Positions 53,954-59,581 of a DNA stretch of 59,581 nt are shown here, piece by piece. Below the pieces are notes generated by a model that ran no database searches, was not told the origin of the DNA, and saw only the letters and a list, made by a program, of their open reading frames with translations. Both the position numbers and the translations under genes were made by a program. The DNA is from CAZJCK01 sp964544635 (GTDB lineage Bacteria > Zixibacteria > MSB-5A5 > GN15 > FEB-12). The stretch is taken from contig CAZJCK010000011.1 in NCBI GenBank assembly GCA_964544635.1, positions 1-59,581 on the forward strand, in the 5' to 3' direction. Each line of letters opens with the position of its first letter. Position 1 is the stretch's first letter.

Positions 53954-54445
53954 TCAGGCCGGCTGAAGATTGGGAAAGGTCAGGCCGAACCGTTCGCACA
54001 GTTCCGGCACACTTTCGAACTTCATCCCCAGCTTGTACTTCTCGTTGATCCGGGCGAACGCCTCGATGTCACCCCAGGCCTTCGCCACCTCGCGGAAGTA
54101 GTTTTCAAAACCCGATGGCGAGATGACTTCGATGATCTCGCACGCTTCGTCGCCTGGATTCCAGAAAGTGTGCCATTGGTGACGCGGCTTGAATACCCAG
54201 TCACCCTGCTCGGCGATGACAACCTCGTCGCCCAGTAGCGCACCGAGTTGTCCCCGGACAACATACGAGTACTCGTCTTCATTCTCATGGTAGTGCAAAG
54301 GCGCCGCCAGCGCCTTGGGCGCAATTGGGTGATGGACGACGGCGAACCGCCCGTCCGACGGTGGGCCGTCAATCTTCCACTGCACCCCCAACCCGCCAAA
54401 GTCGAACGATTCGCTTTCAGTGGCTTTGATAATGGTCGGTTTCAT
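53954..54445 (-). CDS. Cupin-domain protein under a divergent TetR regulator
   Basis: 163 residues behind GGAG. Cupin motif 1 is PLHYHENEDEYSYVVRGQ (two His, Glu) and motif 2 is PRHQWHTFWNPGD, so the metal site looks intact. It resembles quercetin-dioxygenase-like cupins. It may act on a phenolic or lipid compound. A perfect palindrome in the shared intergenic region suggests control by the divergent TetR protein. Confidence 0.88.
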   Translation of the reverse strand: MKPTIIKATESESFDFGGLGVQWKIDGPPSDGRFAVVHHPIAPKALAAPLHYHENEDEYSYVVRGQLGALLGDEVVIAEQGDWVFKPRHQWHTFWNPGDEACEIIEVISPSGFENYFREVAKAWGDIEAFARINEKYKLGMKFESVPELCERFGLTFPNLQPA

Positions 54446-54495
54446 CTGGGCTCCTTTCCTGTTCGTGGTTTTCTTGTGAACGGCCGACGATTCTG

Positions 54496-54524
54496 TTGAC
54501 GATCGCTCGATTTTTCGTTATACA
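54496..54524 (+). promoter_or_regulatory. Promoter of the second TetR gene
   Basis: TTGACG, a 17-base spacer and TATACA. The -10 element lies inside the palindromic operator. Confidence 0.65.
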
Positions 54525-54534
54525 TGCTGTATAA
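54518..54534. promoter_or_regulatory. Palindromic operator between cupin and TetR genes
   Basis: TTATACA-TGC-TGTATAA, perfect 7-base arms, overlapping the -10 element of the TetR promoter. A bound repressor would block that promoter and could also affect the divergent cupin gene. Confidence 0.7.
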
Positions 54535-54590
54535 TCATTTTGAGAAGATGAAACGAGAGCCCGACTGAAAGGTTTCAATAATTTTACATA

Positions 54591-55214
54591 ATGTCTAACG
54601 AAAAGAAGAAAAGTGCGGATAAACGGCCATATACGCTGAAAAAGCGGGCCCGTCGCCAGGAGCAGGTGCATCGACGCATCACCTTGGCTGCGGTATATTT
54701 TCACGAAACGGTCGGGCCTGCCAAAACGACCATGAACGCCATCGCGAAACGGGCCGGGGTGCAGCGGGCCACGGTCTATAATCATTTCCCGACCGACCTG
54801 GAGCTGATTGATGCCTGCAGCTCACACTGGTTTGTCGAAAACCCGCCGCCGGATCCGCGCAAATGGGTCGAAATCGTTGACCCGATCGAACGAGCGAAAC
54901 GGTCCCTTGCTGAACTGTACGACTATTATGATCGAAGTCAGGCGATGCTGAGCAAGGTACTGCGCGATGTACCACTGGTGCCGGCACTCGAAGAGATTGT
55001 GACACGCAAGTGGCAACCGTTCATGCAGGAAATGATCGACGCGCTAATGGCGCGACGCTATGCCCCGGGGCCGACGGTGCGCGCGAGCATGCTCGTTGCG
55101 CTTGACTACTTCACATGGGAGAGGCTGACACACGCGGGACTCTCCAACGCTGAGGCATCGAAACTGGCGGCCATCTGGATTAACGCCAGCGGCAATATGG
55201 CGGCTGGTGATTGA
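54591..55214 (+). CDS. TetR/AcrR-family regulator divergent from the cupin gene
   Basis: 207 residues. A basic N-terminal arm (KKRARRQEQVHRR) precedes the helix-turn-helix FHETVGPAKTTMNAIAKRAG and VQRATVYNHFPTDLELID. The C-terminal ligand domain is helical, with no recognised ligand. Its promoter carries the palindrome at 54518-54534, so autoregulation is likely. Confidence 0.9.
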   Translation: MSNEKKKSADKRPYTLKKRARRQEQVHRRITLAAVYFHETVGPAKTTMNAIAKRAGVQRATVYNHFPTDLELIDACSSHWFVENPPPDPRKWVEIVDPIERAKRSLAELYDYYDRSQAMLSKVLRDVPLVPALEEIVTRKWQPFMQEMIDALMARRYAPGPTVRASMLVALDYFTWERLTHAGLSNAEASKLAAIWINASGNMAAGD

Positions 55215-55270
55215 ATGCACCTCTCAGGAGCATGGCGGGCGCGCAATTTGGCGACGTACCCTAATGAGAA

Positions 55271-55297
55271 CGGGAGGCCGACGATGTCGACCTCCCG
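55271..55297 (-). terminator. Terminator after katG
   Basis: CGGGAGG and CCTCCCG arms extended by CCGAC/GTCGA pairing. On the minus strand TTCTCATT follows. It is 24 bases past the katG stop and also serves the convergent TetR gene. Confidence 0.6.
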
Positions 55298-55320
55298 ATG
55301 ATCTGCGACGGGTGGATTGA

Positions 55321-57528
55321 TCAGCTCAGATCAAATCGATCGAGGTTCATCACCTTGTTCCACGCCGCTACGAAGTCGTGGACGAATTTCTCTTTGGCAT
55401 CGTCCGATGCATACACTTCGGCGATCGCCCGCAGCTGGGAATTGGAACCGAAAATGAGATCGACCCGACTGCCGGTCCACTTCACTTCATCGGTGGCTCG
55501 GTCGCGCCCCTCGAACAAATCGTCAGAGTCGGCGGATTTCTGCCACTTCGTATTCATATCGAGCAGGTTGATGAAGAAGTCGTTGGTCAAGGTCTCCGGT
55601 TGCTTCGTAAACACACCATAGCCGGTCTGTCCGAAATTGGTGTTCAGGGCGCGCATGCCGCCCACGAGCACGGTCATTTCCGGCGCCGTCAGTGTCAGGA
55701 GATGAGCCTTATCAACAAGCAGTTCTTCCGCCGGCATGTCGGTCCCGTTCTTTGCATAGTTGCGGAAGCCATCGGCTTTCGGCTCAAGAACGGCGAATGA
55801 CTCGACATCGGTCTGCTCCTCGGTCGCATCGGTGCGACCGGGAGCGAACGGAACGGTTACGTCGATTCCGGCCTTTCGGGCCGCTTCTTCGACGGCGGCA
55901 CAGCCGCCGAGCACGATCAGGTCGGCCAGCGATACCATCTTGCCGCCAACCTGCTTGCCGTTGAACTCCTGCTGGACCTTCTCAAACGTCGATAGCACGC
56001 TGCCGAGTTCGGGCGCATTGCTTATTTCCCAGTCCTTCTGCGGCGCCAGCCGTATGCGCGCACCGTTGGCGCCACCCCGCTTGTCGGTGCCACGGAAAGT
56101 CGATGCCGAGGACCAGGCAGTCGAGACCAGTTGAGGAATCGACAGGCCGGAGGCAAGGATCTTCTTCTTCAGGTCCGCGATGTCGTTCTCGTCGATGAGG
56201 GGATGACTGACCGACGGCACCGGATCCTGCCACAGCAACTCTTCCGTCGGCACCTCGGGCCCCAGATACCGTGACACCGGACCCATGTCGCGATGGGTCA
56301 GCTTGTACCATGCTTTGGCGAAGGCGTCTGCGAACTCGTCCGGGTTCTCGTAGAAGTGCCGCGAGATCGGCTCGTAGATCGGGTCGAACCGGAGGGCAAG
56401 ATCGGCAGTTGTCATCATCGGGGCGTGCTTCTTCGACGGATCATGGGCGTCGGGCACAGTCCCTTCACCACCCTTGGCGGTCCACTGGTGTGCCCCGGCC
56501 GGGCTTTTGGTCAGCTCCCATTCATACTCGAAGAGATTCTCGAAATAGTTGTTGTCCCACTTGATCGGATTTTTGGTCCAGGCGCCTTCGATACCGCTGG
56601 TGATGGTGTCGCTGCCTTTGCCCGTACCATAACTGTTCTTCCAGCCCAGACCCTGCTCTTCGATAGGAGCGCCTTCCGGCTCACGACCGAGATAGTCGGC
56701 ATCGCTGGCGGCACCGTGACACTTACCAAACGTGTGGCCGCCGGCGACCAGCGCAACCGTCTCGTAATCGTTCATGGCCATACGGGCAAACGTTTCGCGA
56801 ACGTCTTTAGCCGACGCCAGGGGATCCGGGTTGCCGTTCGGGCCCTCGGGATTAACATAGATGAGACCCATCTGAACCGCACCCAGGGGACCCTGCAACT
56901 CCCGGTCACCTTTGTAGCGCTCATCGCCGAGCCACTCGGTTTCCGGTCCCCAGTTGATGTCACCTTCCGGCTCCCAGACATCTTCACGTCCACCGCCGAA
57001 ACCAAAAGTCTCGAAGCCCATCGACTCGAGGGCGACGTTGCCGGTGAGAACCATCAGGTCGGCCCACGAGATTTTCCGGCCATACTTCTTTTTAATCGGC
57101 CAGAGCAGCCGCCGCGCCTTGTCGAGGTTGGCGTTGTCGGGCCAGCTGTTGAGCGGGGCGAAGCGGAGTGTCCCGGATGAGGCGCCGCCGCGGCCGTCAG
57201 CAATGCGATACGTCCCGGCGCTGTGCCAGGCCATACGGATGAACAGGCCGCCGTAGTGACCGTAATCAGCCGGCCACCAGTCCTGGGAGTCGGTCATCAA
57301 GGTGTGGAGGTCTTTCTTGACGGCCCCCAGGTCGAGGCTCTTGAACGCCTCGGCGTAGTTGTACTCTTGGCCCATGGGATCGGTCAGCGGTGAATTCTGG
57401 TGGAGAATCTTGAGGTTCAATTGATTCGGCCACCAGTCGGCATTGGACAGCGCCCCCGCTGCCGTGTGTCGGCGGACTGAACCCGTTACCGGGCATTGGC
57501 TGGTGCCATTTACTTGTTTTTCTGCCAT
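55321..57528 (-). CDS. katG: Catalase-peroxidase
   Basis: 735 residues, full length for the family, behind AAGGAG. The distal haem site is IRMAWHSAGTYR (Arg, Trp, His), and the proximal haem His is in VALVAGGHTFGKCHG. GLIYVNPEGPNG holds the Tyr of the Met-Tyr-Trp adduct. The C-terminal duplicated domain lacks the haem ligands, as usual. It removes hydrogen peroxide in the cytosol. A Fur/PerR-like box upstream suggests induction by peroxide or by iron state. Confidence 0.97.
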   Translation of the reverse strand: MAEKQVNGTSQCPVTGSVRRHTAAGALSNADWWPNQLNLKILHQNSPLTDPMGQEYNYAEAFKSLDLGAVKKDLHTLMTDSQDWWPADYGHYGGLFIRMAWHSAGTYRIADGRGGASSGTLRFAPLNSWPDNANLDKARRLLWPIKKKYGRKISWADLMVLTGNVALESMGFETFGFGGGREDVWEPEGDINWGPETEWLGDERYKGDRELQGPLGAVQMGLIYVNPEGPNGNPDPLASAKDVRETFARMAMNDYETVALVAGGHTFGKCHGAASDADYLGREPEGAPIEEQGLGWKNSYGTGKGSDTITSGIEGAWTKNPIKWDNNYFENLFEYEWELTKSPAGAHQWTAKGGEGTVPDAHDPSKKHAPMMTTADLALRFDPIYEPISRHFYENPDEFADAFAKAWYKLTHRDMGPVSRYLGPEVPTEELLWQDPVPSVSHPLIDENDIADLKKKILASGLSIPQLVSTAWSSASTFRGTDKRGGANGARIRLAPQKDWEISNAPELGSVLSTFEKVQQEFNGKQVGGKMVSLADLIVLGGCAAVEEAARKAGIDVTVPFAPGRTDATEEQTDVESFAVLEPKADGFRNYAKNGTDMPAEELLVDKAHLLTLTAPEMTVLVGGMRALNTNFGQTGYGVFTKQPETLTNDFFINLLDMNTKWQKSADSDDLFEGRDRATDEVKWTGSRVDLIFGSNSQLRAIAEVYASDDAKEKFVHDFVAAWNKVMNLDRFDLS

Positions 57529-57562
57529 AGCTGCTCCTTACCGTAAAGATTCCTTCTTAGGA

Positions 57563-57580
57563 TTTATTACTAATTATAAA
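57563..57580. promoter_or_regulatory. Fur/PerR-like box upstream of katG
   Basis: TTTATTACTAATTATAAA is a near-palindrome (14 of 18 bases symmetric), 35 bases before the katG start. It resembles the PerR consensus TTATAATNATTATAA. A TATAAT -10 element on the minus strand lies within it. Confidence 0.5.
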
Positions 57581-57814
57581 CCGAAATCAGGTGCCGGAGT
57601 TCCCGCAACCGACAGTGTCGCTGCAAAGAATATTGCGGCATCGGCGCCGTGCGACGGGAGAGGCGCTCAGCAGTGAACGAGATCCGCCTGATATGGACAA
57701 TGTTACTCACTCATGCTCACGCGCGCCGTTGACGATGCCGGTGTTGCCTGTCTGCCTCTGCAGAAACTTCATCAGAAAGCTGTCTTCTGCGGCCGTTTTT
57801 TTGTACCATGCGAC

Positions 57815-59062
57815 ATGTCAAAAAAACTACACGCCACAGGATTTGGCGGTCTGGGGATTGCACCCGGACTGCTCGCAGCCATTGCCCGTCTCAAGTTTAC
57901 TGAGCCCACCCCGATTCAGCGCAGCTCGATACCGGTTGGCCTCGAAGGCAAGGATGTGATCGCAATTGCGCAGACGGGTACGGGCAAGACCCTGGCTTTT
58001 GGCATCCCTGTGCTCCAGCGACTGGCACGAATACGGGGACGCGCCCTGGTGTTGCTTCCGACTCGCGAGCTGGCCCAGCAGGTATATGACTCCCTGCAGG
58101 CGGTTGGCAGATCTCTCGGCCTGGGCATGGCCGTCGTGATAGGCGGCGTGCCTGAAGGTTCCCAGAAACGATCACTGTCGAAGAACCCTCGTATCGTAAT
58201 TGCGACACCGGGACGTCTAGTTGATTTCATGGACCGTAGAGAGATAAACCTGTACGATGTCGAGATACTCGTTCTGGACGAAGCTGATCGAATGCTCGAT
58301 ATGGGCTTCGCACCCCAGATCAACAAAGTCATGAAAAACGTCGGCGCCGACCGTCAGACCATGTTATTCTCGGCCACCATGCCGCCCGAGATTCTGGCGC
58401 TGGCCCGTCAGCATATGAAACTCCCGATTAATATCGAGATTGCGCCCTCAGGAACGGCTGCTGAGAATGTTGTGCAAGAGGTTTTCTTCATTGAAAAGCA
58501 GGCTAAGGGTCAGCTCCTCCAGGCGGTGCTGGAGCAGTACAAGGGACCGGTGCTGGTCTTTTCACGCACCAAGCACGGCGCTCGCAAGATAGCTCGCACG
58601 TTGCGCCGTGAGGGACACTCGGCTGCGGAGATCCACTCCGACCGCACCCAGGGACAGCGACGTGACGCCCTGGAGGGGTTCAAATCGGGCAAGTATCGCA
58701 TCCTCGTCGCTACCGACATTGCCGCCCGCGGCATTGACGTCGCCGGCATTGAATTGGTGGTCAATTACGATCTGCCCAATAACACGCAAGACTATGTCCA
58801 TCGAATTGGTCGGACAGCGCGGGCCGGGATGGCCGGCCGGGCAATCTCCTTCGCCACCCTCGACCAGCGCAAGGATGTCAAGGATATCGAACGGTTGATC
58901 AGGACCGGACTTTCGGTCAAGCAGGTACCGCCGCTGCCGCCCAAACCGGCGCCGTTACCCAAACCTCCGCGAGGGTCGCAGAGGACGGGCACAGGCAAGC
59001 AGCCGCGGCGACCGAGTGGTACTTCTCGACGGAAATCGACCAGGGGAAAGCGCCGCGGGTAG
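57815..59062 (+). CDS. DEAD-box ATP-dependent RNA helicase (RhlE-like)
   Basis: 415 residues from ATG 57815. The frame is open upstream, but the natural N-terminus is MSKKLHATGFGGLGIAPGLL. Motifs: Q motif FTEPTPIQ, I AQTGTGKT, Ia PTRELAQQ, Ib TPGRLVDF, II VLDEADRM, III SATMPPEI, V ATDIAARGID, VI HRIGRTARAG. The tail is basic and Pro/Arg-rich (KPAPLPKPPRGSQRTG) and should bind RNA. It probably remodels structured RNA or ribosomal precursors. Confidence 0.95.
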   Translation: MSKKLHATGFGGLGIAPGLLAAIARLKFTEPTPIQRSSIPVGLEGKDVIAIAQTGTGKTLAFGIPVLQRLARIRGRALVLLPTRELAQQVYDSLQAVGRSLGLGMAVVIGGVPEGSQKRSLSKNPRIVIATPGRLVDFMDRREINLYDVEILVLDEADRMLDMGFAPQINKVMKNVGADRQTMLFSATMPPEILALARQHMKLPINIEIAPSGTAAENVVQEVFFIEKQAKGQLLQAVLEQYKGPVLVFSRTKHGARKIARTLRREGHSAAEIHSDRTQGQRRDALEGFKSGKYRILVATDIAARGIDVAGIELVVNYDLPNNTQDYVHRIGRTARAGMAGRAISFATLDQRKDVKDIERLIRTGLSVKQVPPLPPKPAPLPKPPRGSQRTGTGKQPRRPSGTSRRKSTRGKRRG

Positions 59063-59189
59063 TAGAATCACCGCTCCTGATAGCCGTATTTTTACTGAGT
59101 TGAGGAAGACAGCGCTCCGTTTGGCTGGCGCAGATCCTGATTGGGGCAGTGACCAGTCTGGCACGAAAGCGGTTCTGGCCTAAAATCTG

Positions 59190-59217
59190 TTGACAAGTCA
59201 CCGAAAATGGGTATAAT
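59190..59217 (+). promoter_or_regulatory. Consensus sigma70 promoter of tRNA-Asn
   Basis: TTGACA, a 16-base spacer and TATAAT, about 50 bases before the tRNA. This is the best promoter match in the window. Confidence 0.85.
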
Positions 59218-59266
59218 AGTCGGCCCCTGCGGAAAACGACAGACTGCGGGGCAGCTTTTGGTATAC

Positions 59267-59339
59267 TCCCCTGTAGCTCAGTTGGTAGAGCAGCTGACTG
59301 TTAATCAGCGGGTCGCTGGTTCGAGTCCAGCCGGGGGAG
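59267..59339 (+). tRNA. tRNA-Asn (anticodon GTT)
   Basis: A 73-base cloverleaf. The acceptor TCCCCTG pairs with CGGGGGA with one G-U. The D-arm starts GCTC and carries AGTTGGTA. The anticodon stem is GCTGA/TCAGC with loop CTGTTAA and anticodon GTT at 59300-59302. The T-arm is GCTGG-TTCGAGT-CCAGC, and the discriminator base is G. The 3' CCA is not encoded. The 3' half is covered by a recombinase gene on the other strand. Confidence 0.96.
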
Positions 59340-59581
59340 CTTAATTTGATTTTGCAGCCCTTCAGCTATCAAGTTGAAGGGTGTTTTGTATGTGGGATAA
59401 ACACTTACGCCGTCGTAAGTGCAGTTCGATAGTACCGAATTAAGGAGTCGTCGCTTATCTGCCCCAGTCTGCTCCAAATAGGCTGAATACGCTGTTTTCG
59501 AGAGTTCTAAGATTTCCAGTGCCTGGTCAATATAGTCTCGGTTGGCATCAGACAGACGGTCCAGCTGAGCCGTTAGTGCGT
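59301..59581 (-). CDS. C-terminal part of a serine recombinase ending inside tRNA-Asn
   Basis: The frame enters from the right edge and reads LTAQLDRLSDANRDYIDQAL, then LEILELSKTAYSAYLEQ, KRRLLNSVLSNCTYDG, PTYKTPFNLIAEGLQNQIKL and PRLDSNQRPAD, with a TAA stop at the tRNA anticodon. This is the typical C-terminus of large serine recombinases (YxxxL coiled region, LLNxVLSNCxxxxG, PFxLLAE). The last 11 or so residues are the antisense strand of the tRNA. Ninety-three codons are visible; the catalytic N-terminus lies outside. It marks the edge of an element integrated at the tRNA. Confidence 0.8.
   Translation of the reverse strand, partial: ALTAQLDRLSDANRDYIDQALEILELSKTAYSAYLEQTGADKRRLLNSVLSNCTYDGVSVYPTYKTPFNLIAEGLQNQIKLPRLDSNQRPAD
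59358..59385 (+). terminator. Intrinsic terminator downstream of tRNA-Asn
   Basis: CCCTTCA and TGAAGGG form a 7-bp stem followed by TGTTTT, 19 bases after the tRNA. It lies within the recombinase coding region on the other strand. Confidence 0.6.

Noticed and set aside
1..59581. CRISPR array, rRNA operon or intact insertion sequence
   Set aside because: No regularly spaced repeats, rRNA sequence or transposase frame was seen in the window.

Overview
The window is a densely coded, high-GC stretch from a diderm (Gram-negative-type) bacterium. A TonB-dependent receptor, SurA/PrsA-type foldases, YajC, several outer-membrane barrels and many lipoproteins show the two membranes. A subtilase ending in dockerin-like GDVNGDG repeats, PEGA-domain kinases, secreted beta-helix proteins and a tandem family of small-domain lipoproteins suggest an uncultured FCB-superphylum lineage such as Zixibacteria. 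That placement is inferred from the style of the proteins, not from a phylogeny.

Layout. (1) 1-5.5 kb, minus strand: three paralogous lipoproteins in tandem and a secreted beta-helix protein. (2) 5.5-10.2 kb, plus: a metal-uptake operon with a DtxR/MntR regulator behind a clear operator, a TroA-like binding lipoprotein, an ATPase, and two permeases, the first fused to a second DtxR-like domain. (3) 10.2-19.2 kb: an unknown two-part protein, the dockerin-tailed subtilase, a DUF6125 protein, a small cell-surface sugar cluster (epimerase, GT-C glycosyltransferase, zinc-ribbon protein) and an AGCS sodium/amino-acid symporter. (4) 19.3-31.3 kb: a dockerin gene remnant, a possible antisense small RNA, enolase, a long GlpX-like phosphatase, an encapsulated-ferritin-type protein with no targeting tail, a PNGase F homologue, a DUF2089/SHOCT pair, a SIMPL protein, and a cupin with a PflX-type radical SAM protein. 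(5) 31.4-39.7 kb, plus: DUF2267, a Ser/Thr kinase with an outer domain plus an outer-membrane barrel, then the housekeeping run yajC-def-fmt-rng-CYTH. (6) 39.7-50.6 kb, minus: two small zinc-ribbon proteins, DUF302, a MoxR/VWA pair, a periplasmic folding operon (PrsA-like, SurA, S4 protein), hprK and a double-PDZ protein. (7) 50.7-59.6 kb: a TetR/TonB-receptor unit with matching operators, a cupin/TetR divergent pair with its own palindrome, katG with a Fur/PerR-like box, a DEAD-box helicase, and tRNA-Asn. A serine recombinase, entering from the right edge, ends inside the tRNA on the opposite strand.

Most genes are core metabolism, envelope biogenesis or stress defence. Metal homeostasis (DtxR operon, ferritin-like protein, katG box) recurs. 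The only mobile-element signal is the recombinase at the right end. No CRISPR array, rRNA or intact insertion sequence was seen.
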